A stretch of 64,000 bases of DNA from Gemmatimonadota bacterium (lineage in GTDB: Bacteria; Gemmatimonadota; Gemmatimonadetes; Gemmatimonadales; Gemmatimonadaceae), in assembly GCA_027307165.1 (NCBI GenBank), contig DAHUXM010000014.1, positions 22,240 through 86,239 of the forward strand, given 5' to 3'. Positions 27,313 through 35,858 of this stretch are shown here, piece after piece. Made by a program: the position numbers and the translations under genes. A model generated the notes under the pieces. It saw nothing but the letters and a program-made list of their open reading frames with translations, searched no databases and was not told where the DNA came from. Each line of letters begins with the position of its first letter. The stretch's first letter is position 1.

Positions 27313-27567
27313 CGGCGTGACTAGCTGAACAGATTTCTGCTTGTACTCCTTCGTGAATCTCCATCTCGTACCCACCCCAACCTCTTATTCCCCTTGGTCC
27401 ACCCTAAATATGGTGTCCTTGAAACTGGCAGCAGGCCAACTTCTCAATCGCGCAGCTGAAGGACAGCTTGGTGTAGCGGAACCCTCGAACGACGGTGGGC
27501 GACGCACGGGGAAGACCTGACCACGGCTGAGCCCGTGTCGAGTCCAAATTCCTCACTAGCCGATTGT

Positions 27568-28008
27568 CTATTTCAGAGTTTCATCCGTACTACTCCGCTG
27601 TTCAGCGCGGGCGTATCCACGTCGGAATCCAACGGCGCAGAACGCGCAAATCGAGACGAACAGGAGCAAAATGAAGATATCGGCTAGGTTCCAATCTCCC
27701 AATCCAATCGCCAAGACACGAACATAGAATGCGAGCGGGATTCCGACGACCGCACCAATCACTGCGGCGCCCCAAGTCGTTGACGCGATCGGCCGTAGCG
27801 CACCAACTACGATTCCTGTAAGCAGTCCAAAAACGGCATAAATAAAAATGGTACGCTGAATATTGAGACCGTGGAATTTTACGCCGAGTAACTCTCCTAC
27901 AAGAGATAGGCCGCCAAACGCAAGGACGAATGGAGTGACGCGTGTCACGCCCCAATGTATGTCGCGACCGATATCACCTAACGTGCGACCCGTTTGCCCT
28001 AATGGCAT
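27568..28008 (-). CDS. Small membrane protein overlapping an Rhs gene, possible immunity protein
   Basis: 146 residues with about four hydrophobic helices: VTPFVLAFGGLSLVGELLGV, IFIYAVFGLLTGIVVGALRP, AAVIGAVVGIPLAFYVRVLA and IFILLLFVSICAFCAVGF. It ends in a charged tail. The ATG at 28008 overlaps the Rhs stop by 10 bases, so the two are translated together. Multi-span immunity proteins of this size are known partners of membrane-active Rhs tips. I recognise no named family. Confidence 0.6.
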   Translation of the reverse strand: MPLGQTGRTLGDIGRDIHWGVTRVTPFVLAFGGLSLVGELLGVKFHGLNIQRTIFIYAVFGLLTGIVVGALRPIASTTWGAAVIGAVVGIPLAFYVRVLAIGLGDWNLADIFILLLFVSICAFCAVGFRRGYARAEQRSSTDETLK

Positions 28009-29990
28009 GCTTCGGCCGCCGATATGCCTGTTGAGATAACATCTAGCACAGGGAACAATTCGGCCACTGCCTTAATTTTGGCCTCCGTATCGAACTTCTC
28101 GCCAAAAGCGTGTTCAGTGAGCGCTGTTTCAAATCCAGTTAACGCGAGTTTGCCAGTATTCTCCGCGTCCTCGGCCCCCCGTAACGCGATACTACGTGCA
28201 ACCGCACGGGTCAACGCCGCTCCTCCCTTCACCGCAAAGGCGGCTTCTCCGCCTCCGGTGAACCAAGAGAACGTATTTAATCCGGCGAGTCCGAGGCTAG
28301 CTCCGGCAGACAAGCATTTTTTCCAGTTAAAATCTGATGATTTCCGTGCAGCCGACGCATTTGATCCGCTGCCGATATGTAGCCCTTGCAGAGTGAATGT
28401 CAATGACGAAGACGGCACATCAGCCGGTTCTCTTGAATCAATCCAGGTGTTGGGATTGGAAAATGGGCTTGTGGCAGGCGCCGTAATGTTCACGGGTGAG
28501 TAGCTGCACATCCATTTCCCAGTCGAGAAATGCACGCACACAGGGTCGTCGTCGACGATCATCCCACTCGGATCGCTGTTATTGATCGGGTCATCATCCG
28601 CAAACACATACGGATTGATCCCACCCGCGAGCCCTGCCGGATCCTCGCTTATGAACCGCCCAAGCGTCGGATCGTACCATCGCGCTCTCATGTAGATGAG
28701 GCCGGTCCCAGTCTCCGGCTGCAAGCCCTTCCAGCCCAGGGCATCCATAGCGTCCCACATCGTACTCGTGTTCCTTCCCCACGCGTCCCACGTGTGCGGC
28801 ACTCCGATCGAGTCCAGGTTCACCGTGCCGGCAAGGTTGCCCATGGGATCTATTACTTCTGCTCGCCACTCGTCCGACGGCAGCGTGTGGATGTACTCCA
28901 TCGCCGGCCGATCCGTGCCGTCGTCATAAGCCACATCGGTGTATGCGCTCTGGGACTGGACTACTTCCGAGACCTGGTCTCCATGGTAAACAAGCCAGCC
29001 AGTGTTTGGGCTGCCATCGACGTGCACGAGTCGTCCGCTCGCATCGTACACGTAATGCTCGGCAACGGTCGTTCGCTGGCCACTCTGAGGATCGATCGCG
29101 CTCACCACGATCGCACTGTCCAACTGGCCCAGCGCATTCCATACGTACCGGTGATCGGCTCCGGCTACAGGATTGTACCGGCGGATCAAATTGCCGTCGT
29201 CGTCGTAGGTGATAGTGTCACCGTTGAAGCTGGCGAGCCGGTCTCCGGCTGTGATGACGGCGCTGTGATCAGTCCTGTTTCCTACGGAATCGTAGCTGAA
29301 CACGGCGCCGCTATCGGGCGCTACCGTACCGCAGGTATAGCGCCAGCCAAACGATGAGCTCAATGAGTCGCTGGCTGTGCTGTCCGATGGCCAAGGCATG
29401 CACGTGCCACGGCGAACCGTGACACTGGTCAGGCGTCCAAGCGAATCGTAGCTGAACTGACGCTGGCGTTGCCTGGCTCCGTCGCCGTCTTTGAAATAGT
29501 TGATTGCCACCTGCTCGCTAGTGAGTCTTCCTGCCGAGTCATAGCCGTAGGCACGGTGCAGGACTGAATCCACCTGCGCGACATTGAATGACGTCTCGAC
29601 CGGCAGAGCCGTGAAGGGCGCATAGCTATCCGCTCGCACGCTGCCATCCGTTGTCCGTGTCGGCGGCACATAGGTCGTGCTCGTTCGCACGCCCAGTTGA
29701 TGGTCATACCCGAAGGTCACCGTATGACCGCCCAGCGAAACGCTTCCAAGAGCACCCAGAAGCGGATCGCGTCCAGTTATGCGCTGCGACGGCGTTCCGC
29801 CAAACGTAAGAGCTGTCACAGTGGACGTATCGGGTACGCACGGGGCAAGACCCTCACTGCCCAGGCGACCGCTCTGATGCGGGCCGCGCCGATCTCCATG
29901 GACTCGCGGGCTCTCATAAGAGAAATGGATCAACGCCTGCACCTTGATGCGTCGCAGAGAGCGACGATCGCGACCATTCTGTTGACGCAC
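27999..29990 (-). CDS. 5'-truncated Rhs-repeat protein with its own C-terminal tip
   Basis: The frame is 663 residues, but Rhs similarity begins only near residue 45 (about 29855); what lies before is antisense to a plus-strand pseudogene. There is no signal peptide or recognised start. YD repeats (YGYDSAGRLTSEQVAINYF) and the core RARWYDPTLGRFISEDPAGL...DPINNSDPSG are intact. The tail of about 185 residues has a hydrophobic Gly/Ala segment (KCLSAGASLGLAGLNTF, GGAALTRAVARSIALRG) and ends VISTGISAAEACH. It differs fully from the tail of the 8885-15259 protein. Probably an orphan Rhs tip left by recombination; expression doubtful. Confidence 0.7.
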   Translation of the reverse strand: MRQQNGRDRRSLRRIKVQALIHFSYESPRVHGDRRGPHQSGRLGSEGLAPCVPDTSTVTALTFGGTPSQRITGRDPLLGALGSVSLGGHTVTFGYDHQLGVRTSTTYVPPTRTTDGSVRADSYAPFTALPVETSFNVAQVDSVLHRAYGYDSAGRLTSEQVAINYFKDGDGARQRQRQFSYDSLGRLTSVTVRRGTCMPWPSDSTASDSLSSSFGWRYTCGTVAPDSGAVFSYDSVGNRTDHSAVITAGDRLASFNGDTITYDDDGNLIRRYNPVAGADHRYVWNALGQLDSAIVVSAIDPQSGQRTTVAEHYVYDASGRLVHVDGSPNTGWLVYHGDQVSEVVQSQSAYTDVAYDDGTDRPAMEYIHTLPSDEWRAEVIDPMGNLAGTVNLDSIGVPHTWDAWGRNTSTMWDAMDALGWKGLQPETGTGLIYMRARWYDPTLGRFISEDPAGLAGGINPYVFADDDPINNSDPSGMIVDDDPVCVHFSTGKWMCSYSPVNITAPATSPFSNPNTWIDSREPADVPSSSLTFTLQGLHIGSGSNASAARKSSDFNWKKCLSAGASLGLAGLNTFSWFTGGGEAAFAVKGGAALTRAVARSIALRGAEDAENTGKLALTGFETALTEHAFGEKFDTEAKIKAVAELFPVLDVISTGISAAEACH

Positions 29991-30157
29991 CAGGCAACTG
30001 TTGATTCAGCGTGGAGGGGGTGGTACAGCGGCGCGTGCGCGCCGCAATGAGCGCGTCGCAGGCGGAGATTCTGGGCGTGTTGCACCCGGACCAGCGGACC
30101 CCCTACCTCGCATGGCGGCAACGTGCGCATGGTCACATGGGATCGACGCGTCGATAG
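29877..30157 (+). pseudogene. Frameshifted periplasmic Spy/metal-sensor-like protein remnant
   Basis: The text SRALIREMDQRLHLDASQRA followed by TIATILLTHQATVDSAWRG resembles Spy/CpxP-like exported helical proteins. After the G-run at about 30013-30020 the similarity continues in another frame as QRRVRAAMSASQAEILGVLH and PDQRTPYLAWRQRAHG, ending at TAG 30155. One extra G would join the frames. The usual signal peptide and first helix are missing, cut where the Rhs fragment ends on the other strand. Confidence 0.65.
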
Positions 30158-30191
30158 ATTCGGTAGCGTGCCACGAGTGGCGCTCAATACA

Positions 30192-30205
30192 GGGAGATAC
30201 AGATA
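30192..30205 (+). promoter_or_regulatory. Shine-Dalgarno GGGAG six bases before an ATA codon
   Basis: GGGAG (30192-30196) is followed by ATACAG and then ATA AGC ACT GCA CTG ATC, the apparent first codons of PabB. The spacing is ideal. ATA at the start position is non-canonical, possibly a mutated ATG. Confidence 0.55.
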
Positions 30206-31969
30206 AGCACTGCACTGATCGACTTCGCGGAGCCGTCAGCGCCCCGCGGCCTGCGCGCGTACACGAATCCAATCGAAGTCCTCGTAGCGGACCGGATTGA
30301 CGAAGTAGTCCCGGTGCTTGAGCGGGTGTGGGAGGCAGCGTTGAGCGGCCTTCATTCCGTGGGGTTTGTGGCGTATGAAGCGGCGCCCGCATTTGAAGGG
30401 CGTATGCTAGTTCCGGCCCGGTCGGCGATCCCGCTCGCGTGGTTCGCGATAACGCGTGAACCGGTGGTCCAACCAGAGTCTCAATCCGCACCGTTTGTTG
30501 TCCGACCCGGATTCGATCTGCAGCCGTGGGACGTGCCGCCCGACCGTGCCGATCACGCCACTGCGATTGAAGTGATCAAGGCTGCGATTGAGTGCGGCGA
30601 TGTCTATCAGGTCAATCATACGGTCCGCCTTACAGCCAGCTCGACGGGTGACGCCGAGTCGCTATTTCATCGGCTTCGCCGCGCCGGGCGGCACGGTAGC
30701 AGCGCAACGTATGCGGCATATCTGGATATCGGTCGGTGGAAGATTGTATCCGCATCGCCGGAACTCTTCTTCCGTTACGACGGTAACCGCATCGAGGCTC
30801 GTCCGATGAAGGGCACCAGCGCGCGTGGATACTGGGACGCGCAGGACGACGAGCGGGCCGAGCAGCTGCAAGCGTCGCAGAAAGATCGCGCCGAGAACGT
30901 GATGATCACGGATCTGCTGCGGAACGACATCGGGAAGATCGCCGAGGTCGGGTCGGTTCGTGTGCCGCGACTGTTCGACGTGGAGAGGCACCCGACGGTG
31001 TTGCAGATGACATCGGCAATCCAGGCGACACTTCGGCCCAGTTGCACGCTGGTTGAGCTGTTCCGTGCCCTGTTCCCGTGCGGCTCTGTTACTGGCGCGC
31101 CCAAACTCGCTGCAATGCAACTGATAGCGAGGCTCGAACCCCGCGCGCGCGGGGCCTACTGCGGAGCGATCGGAATAGTAGGACCAGGCGGCGATTGCAC
31201 CTTCAGCGTGGCGATACGTACACTGACCCAGGATACAGCCGATGGGAAAGTGACATACGGGATAGGTGGTGGGATAACATGGGATTCCAATCCTGAGGAT
31301 GAGTACCGGGAGGCGATGCTGAAGTCCGCAATAATCACGCGGGCGGAGCCCGACTTTGAGCTTGTGGAGACGTTAGGCATGGAGGACGGCGTCTGTCATC
31401 GACTCCGGCGCCATCTCAGCAGGATGGGAGCCTCGGCGCGCTACTTCGGATTCGCTGATCCTATCGCAGCGGTACAGTCTCAGCTCGGCGAGCTCTCGAA
31501 GCAGATGGGCTCAGGTCGATATCGAGTGCGCATTACCGCCGCACCCGACGGCGTCGTCACCATCCAGCATGCTGACTTCATCGCTACACCGCAGGACGAG
31601 TCGTTGGTGGTGGCGCTCGCCGCGACGCCTGTCGCGCGAGACGATCGGTTTCTCTATCACAAGACCACAAATCGATCGGTGTACGACTTGCGGCGGGCAG
31701 AGCGTCCTGATCGCTGGGAGGTGCTCCTCTGGAATGAGGAGCGAGAGCTTACCGAGTTCACGATCGGCAATGTCGTGCTCGAGATCGACGGGGATCTACT
31801 GACGCCGACGCGCTCATCCGGTCTGTTGAACGGAACGTTCCGCAGTGAGTTGCTCGAGCTTGGCGTCATACGTGAAGCTCACCTGGGGATGCACGAGCTC
31901 GATCGCGCGACGGGTATCTGGCTGATCAACAGTCTGCGTGGGTGGGTTCGCGTGACGATGTCCCCGTAG
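30203..31969 (+). CDS. pabB: Fused aminodeoxychorismate synthase component I and aminodeoxychorismate lyase (PabB-PabC)
   Basis: About 588 residues if initiated at ATA 30203; the first conventional start is GTG 30314 (551 residues). Residues encoded before 30314 (LIDFAEPSAPRGLRAYTNPI, EVLVADRIDEVV) match the usual PabB N-terminus, so translation must begin upstream. The chorismate-binding half has VYQVNHTVRL, SASPELFFR, PMKGTSARG, DRAENVMITDLLRNDIG, GSVTGAPKL and GIGGGITWDSNPEDEY. The class IV aminotransferase half starts near LVETLGMEDG and has the PLP-lysine region FLYHKTTNRSVYDL and ELTEFTIGNVV. Together the two activities make p-aminobenzoate from aminodeoxychorismate for folate synthesis; a glutaminase (PabA) is not in the window. 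Confidence 0.9.
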   Translation: MSTALIDFAEPSAPRGLRAYTNPIEVLVADRIDEVVPVLERVWEAALSGLHSVGFVAYEAAPAFEGRMLVPARSAIPLAWFAITREPVVQPESQSAPFVVRPGFDLQPWDVPPDRADHATAIEVIKAAIECGDVYQVNHTVRLTASSTGDAESLFHRLRRAGRHGSSATYAAYLDIGRWKIVSASPELFFRYDGNRIEARPMKGTSARGYWDAQDDERAEQLQASQKDRAENVMITDLLRNDIGKIAEVGSVRVPRLFDVERHPTVLQMTSAIQATLRPSCTLVELFRALFPCGSVTGAPKLAAMQLIARLEPRARGAYCGAIGIVGPGGDCTFSVAIRTLTQDTADGKVTYGIGGGITWDSNPEDEYREAMLKSAIITRAEPDFELVETLGMEDGVCHRLRRHLSRMGASARYFGFADPIAAVQSQLGELSKQMGSGRYRVRITAAPDGVVTIQHADFIATPQDESLVVALAATPVARDDRFLYHKTTNRSVYDLRRAERPDRWEVLLWNEERELTEFTIGNVVLEIDGDLLTPTRSSGLLNGTFRSELLELGVIREAHLGMHELDRATGIWLINSLRGWVRVTMSP

Positions 31970-32754
31970 GATCCCGGTGCGGATTACGGGGTGGCACGAT
32001 CACGGTGGAGTTTCACGGCAAATTCCCATCATTTGTCTTGTTGCGTGGACACAGCCAAGGTGCGTTTGAAGAACGCAATCAACGCGCGATTCAGCATGGC
32101 CGTGTGAATATGAGCACCAATGGGTACCGTCGATTTGCGGGAAGCAATGGCGCCTTCTCCGCGACATCGAATGTCTGCAATCGCAAGGTGCGCCGCGCCC
32201 AGTGGAGATAGTCTGGCTGATCGAATGCGAATGGCGTAAGCCAGAAGAATGCGTCGGCGTTCTCCAACGCGAGATCGAGGAGAGATGGACTATCGATGGA
32301 GCCCTGGATCAGTTGTGCCCCGCGCTCAACCAAGTCCGCTATCTTCGTGGGGTTGCGATTGACCATTACGACGTCCTGCTTACCCTGAAGAAGTTCGTGC
32401 ACTACTTCGCGTCCGAAGTTTCCCGCTGGGGTGTTGGCTGCAATTCGCATCCTGGCCGACCTATGTCAACAGTGGTTTGAGAGAACGAAGAGTCTCCTCG
32501 TTCACGACAATGACGTGCCAGCCCCGCCGATTTCGACATCGTTCTTGTTGGATCGCGACTCAGCGGCGGCAATTACCTTGGCCAGGCAGAATCGACCGTT
32601 TACCGACGATTCCATGCCGTCTGGTGTACCGGATCCGCATAGTTCGAACCATTGCCGGACTCGAACCGTCAGACGTGCCAACCCCCATCGATTGCATCCC
32701 GCGCCGATTCCATGGCTTCAGGACTCAAACGCCAACAGACCGAGTGGAAATAGA
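31970..32754. other. Spacer with an oxidoreductase remnant
   Basis: Apart from the broken NmrA-like fragment at 32091-32450 on the minus strand I see no gene. The frame open from 32431 into the M23 gene is not coding-like before its ATG at 32755. Confidence 0.6.
32091..32450 (-). pseudogene. Truncated NmrA-like NAD(P)-binding protein
   Basis: 119 residues. MRIAANTPAGNFGREVVHEL followed by QDVVMVNRNPTKIADLVERG and DAFFWLTPFAFDQPDY is the N-terminal Rossmann half of NmrA/azoreductase-like proteins. Similarity is lost after about residue 85 and the frame stops far short of the usual 270-300 residues. A shifted frame continues without recognisable homology. Probably a decayed gene. Confidence 0.65.
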
Positions 32755-33942
32755 ATGTCAATCAATCCGCGAATACGCGCGATTACAATTGGGCTCCTGA
32801 TGCTCGGATGTGCATGGACCAATGACGCTGCTGCGCAGCGATCCTCGCATCAGGGCCTCCTGAGCGTCGGGGTGCGTCCCGATCAACCACTCATTGAGCG
32901 TAGAGGTGATGATCAGCTCATCAACTTCGATTTCATTCTTACCAATTCGGGACGGGTCCCATTGCGCCTGAATGCAATTCGTGTCTCAGTCCGGGATGCA
33001 AAGGGTGCGTTGGAGATTCGACGATTTATCGACGACAATGGATTTGCGCCCGGACTATCGACCGTTGTTCAGACACTGCTCGGGCCAGGTGCGAGCATCA
33101 AGATCTACAATCCCTTCTACACATTCGACACCGACGTCGATGTTGGCCGGCTCGATTACGATTTCTTCTTTGAACGCGAAGCGTCGGTGGTGGACCGGGC
33201 GCGCAATACGCGCCGTCTCCCCGTGGACTACGACTACAGTGCACACTTCACGGTGTACCCTCACTCTTATGCCGGCAGGACAGATCTCGTACTCCCGCTG
33301 CGAGCGCGCGCGATCGTATTTGACGGCCATGATTTCTACGCCCATCACCGTCGTCAGCCCCAGGGGCTGCCTGGTCACAGGAATACGAACTCCGTCCGTT
33401 ACGCGTACGACTTCATGGTGGTCGACAGCTCCGGCGCTACTCACCGTGGAGACGGGTACAAGGTGAGCGACTGGTTCGGCTACGGCCGCGAGATCGTTGC
33501 GCCGGGATCCGGGGTGGTGGTGTCCGCAGTCAACGACATTCCAGACAACACCTTTTACGGGCGTCTGGTTCGCCACCCAGCCGGTCTCGGCGATCGGGAT
33601 CCGGACGGTCTTGGGAATCACGTGGTGATCGACCACGGTGACGGCGAGTTTAGCGCGCTGGTACACATGAAAGCCGGCAGCGTGAGGGTCCGCAAAGGCG
33701 ATCGCGTCACCCAGGGGCAGATCATCGGTGCGGTCGGCTTCTCGGGTGATACGTTTCTTCCTCACCTGCATTACCAAGTGATGAATACCGCCGAGGATTC
33801 GAGTGGAGAGGGGTTGCCGTCGTACTTTCGGAGATTCTACCGGGTGCTTGGCTCAAGGAAGCTCGCGGTTACACGAGGCGATGCTGATTCCGGCGATATC
33901 GTCGAGCCGATGCCGGAGCCTGTGAGGCGGCAGAGAAACTAA
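32755..33942 (+). CDS. Exported M23-family peptidase-like protein
   Basis: 395 residues. A signal peptide (AITIGLLMLGCAWTNDAAAQ) precedes a beta-rich domain and then the LytM fold: RYAYDFMVVDSSG, APGSGVVVSA, GNHVVIDHGDGEFSALVHMK, VRKGDRVTQGQIIGAVG and LPHLHYQV. The HxH and Asp ligands are present. The first histidine of the HxxxD motif is arginine (RYAYD), as in one M23 subgroup, so endopeptidase activity is uncertain. The ATG at 32755 is preceded by GTGGAAA. If active it would cut peptidoglycan cross-links in the periplasm. Confidence 0.87.
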   Translation: MSINPRIRAITIGLLMLGCAWTNDAAAQRSSHQGLLSVGVRPDQPLIERRGDDQLINFDFILTNSGRVPLRLNAIRVSVRDAKGALEIRRFIDDNGFAPGLSTVVQTLLGPGASIKIYNPFYTFDTDVDVGRLDYDFFFEREASVVDRARNTRRLPVDYDYSAHFTVYPHSYAGRTDLVLPLRARAIVFDGHDFYAHHRRQPQGLPGHRNTNSVRYAYDFMVVDSSGATHRGDGYKVSDWFGYGREIVAPGSGVVVSAVNDIPDNTFYGRLVRHPAGLGDRDPDGLGNHVVIDHGDGEFSALVHMKAGSVRVRKGDRVTQGQIIGAVGFSGDTFLPHLHYQVMNTAEDSSGEGLPSYFRRFYRVLGSRKLAVTRGDADSGDIVEPMPEPVRRQRN

Positions 33943-34046
33943 TTCATGATCGCTTAGGTGGTTGGTGGTTCAGGCCATCTGCAGGGCTGATTTAGGCCGC
34001 GCGAACAAGGCCGATACCCTTTGCTGCACGGTTTGGGACACGGGGT

Positions 34047-34592
34047 CTATGGTGAGCCGGGCGAAGAGGCGTGCTGCTGTCTCGCGCACGATAGTGTATC
34101 GCCCATACGCCAGGTAGCCGCGGAATCACGCGTAATTTCGTATGTGATCTTGAGAATGTCTTCCGATTCTCGCGCGTATGTGAATCGCTCGGAGAAGCCA
34201 GATGGCGCAATGCTGTCTCTCTGAAGTACTATCCGATTCGACGACCAGCCGCCATTGGCAACGAAGTGACGCATGCCGCCACGACCATCGGCGATGTAGG
34301 CGACGACACCGCCGATACCTTCCGGGCCCCACAGTGCAACCGAATGATACGTGCCGGGAGGCTCGTCATCCTGACTCTGCTCGAGCCACGCGCCGTTCAG
34401 GACTTCATGGAAGGTAACATTTCCGGCGGTACGCTTGCCGCTCGCAAAAGCGCCAACGCAGTGCCAGTCTCCCGGTAGATACCTCACGGCATCGGGCGCG
34501 TTGCTGCGCATCGTATGTGCGCTAGTTTGCGCCGAGGCAAGATTGGTTATGGCAGTGACTGCGATGAGCAGGTACGTAATACGGCTAGACAT
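34047..34592 (-). CDS. Exported DUF1579-like protein, function unknown
   Basis: 181 residues from ATG 34592. A signal peptide (SSRITYLLIAVTAITNLASA) precedes a lipocalin-like beta domain: YLPGDWHCVGAFASGKRTAG, FHEVLNGAWLEQSQDDEPPG, SVALWGPEGIGGVVAYIADG and FVANGGWSSNRIVLQRDS. It ends WRMGDTLSCAR. The pattern of a 'GDW' start followed by a measured-effect beta sheet is that of DUF1579-type proteins. The next gene upstream (34701-35522) runs in the same direction 108 bases away. Confidence 0.65.
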   Translation of the reverse strand: MSSRITYLLIAVTAITNLASAQTSAHTMRSNAPDAVRYLPGDWHCVGAFASGKRTAGNVTFHEVLNGAWLEQSQDDEPPGTYHSVALWGPEGIGGVVAYIADGRGGMRHFVANGGWSSNRIVLQRDSIAPSGFSERFTYARESEDILKITYEITRDSAATWRMGDTLSCARQQHASSPGSP

Positions 34593-34700
34593 GGGACCAG
34601 TAAGACTCCGTGAAGGTTGTGAGCACTTGGCAAGCAACTTGATTGGGTTGGGTTCGAATACGTTGACAGCACGTTGACGGCACAACGACATGATGGAGCG

Positions 34701-35522
34701 TCAATGTCGACCTGCAACGCGCACACGACCTCTGACGTTGGTGTATTTCACGTCGCCGCTACCCCTGCGGTCGACGGTAAGGTCGCCACCGACGCTGTCC
34801 GCAGAAAGGCTGCCGGATTCGATCGAGCCGAGGTGTAGCGAGCCTGTAACATTCCTGATGACAAGCGCACCGGAGCCCGCCCCCCTTACATCTATGGAGC
34901 CGTTGACACCGTGAACGGTCATGCTGGCTGAGCCGATCTTCGCGATGAGATTGCCATGTATGTTGCTTAGTTCGGCGTCACCGGATCCGCTGACAAGATC
35001 AACCGGGCCAGCCGCATTGCTTAGGTGAACCTCACCCGAACCGGAGCGTATCTTGATCGCACCTACGTTCTCGATACGCGCCAGACCACTTCCATCCAGC
35101 ACGTCGATTGCAAGATCGGAGGGCACCGCAACTATCAGGGCGACCGATGAGTTATCGAGGGAGAGCCATGATCGCTTGGGCCGGTCGGTGTGAAGCTCGA
35201 GCACGTCACCGTTTCGCTCCAGAACGAGTCTGACGGAATTGGCCGCCTTCTGCGATGAGCCATGGACCACCATCGCTGCATTCACAGCAGAAGATCCAAC
35301 GCGGCCGATGATAACGAGATGATCGGAGCCATTGACGATTCGAATCGTGTCAATGCCTGACGTCGTCGCCTGGCCGGCTCGTCGCACTGAATACCGGTCA
35401 CCGCGCACAAGGGTGCAAGACACGACAAGGGTGGAACACGCAACCGTCAGCAGAGCCGCCGCTGGTGGGATCCACCGACCAGAGCGATGCCGACTCGCAA
35501 ATCCCGGATTCAAGGAGGACAT
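34701..35522 (-). CDS. DUF4097/DUF2807-type beta-helix lipoprotein
   Basis: 273 residues from ATG 35522. The hydrophobic N-terminus (AALLTVACSTLVVSC) includes a possible lipobox cysteine. After IRIVNGSDHLVIIGRV come repeated beta-helix rungs rich in SGSG: GSGLARIENVGAIKIRSGSG, GPVDLVSGSGDAELSNIHG, GSASMTVHGVNGSIDVRGAG and GSGDVKYTNVRGRVRV. Such domains are common in bacterial surface proteins of unknown role. Predicted to be anchored in a membrane and exposed to the periplasm. Confidence 0.75.
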   Translation of the reverse strand: MSSLNPGFASRHRSGRWIPPAAALLTVACSTLVVSCTLVRGDRYSVRRAGQATTSGIDTIRIVNGSDHLVIIGRVGSSAVNAAMVVHGSSQKAANSVRLVLERNGDVLELHTDRPKRSWLSLDNSSVALIVAVPSDLAIDVLDGSGLARIENVGAIKIRSGSGEVHLSNAAGPVDLVSGSGDAELSNIHGNLIAKIGSASMTVHGVNGSIDVRGAGSGALVIRNVTGSLHLGSIESGSLSADSVGGDLTVDRRGSGDVKYTNVRGRVRVAGRH

Positions 35523-35858
35523 TGGACAGAGCGGATTGATTGCCTGAAACGGTACTTGAAACGGTACTGGACACAAGACTGGAAACCCGAAGGCCTCCCC
35601 GTACAGGATTGGTTACCTTGGCTCACAAAATGGTTTCCGCCAACGTCGTGCGTCGAGCTGCATTGCCGATCATCATCGCCGTCCGCCACCACTGGGTCGG
35701 TTGCAACGCGCGACGCCTACAATCATGATTTCTACCTTCGGCTTCCTCTCTGGCTATTGAGCTGCGGACAGCGATAGCGGAAGGAGCGCAAGATGTGAAT
35801 TCGCTTCATGTTCTGTTTGTTGATTCCGATGAGTGGCAGCGCAATTGACAGCGCGAAG
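35523..35858. other. Intergenic stretch without supported gene
   Basis: Only a short direct repeat (GAAACGGTACT twice near 35546-35571) is visible. Small open frames on both strands lack recognisable features. It may hold the promoter of the DUF4097 gene. Confidence 0.5.

Noticed and set aside
29697..30050. Intact plus-strand gene of 117 codons
   Set aside because: Its first 60 codons are antisense to the Rhs gene and its end is frameshifted; only the middle resembles a Spy-like protein, so it was called a pseudogene.
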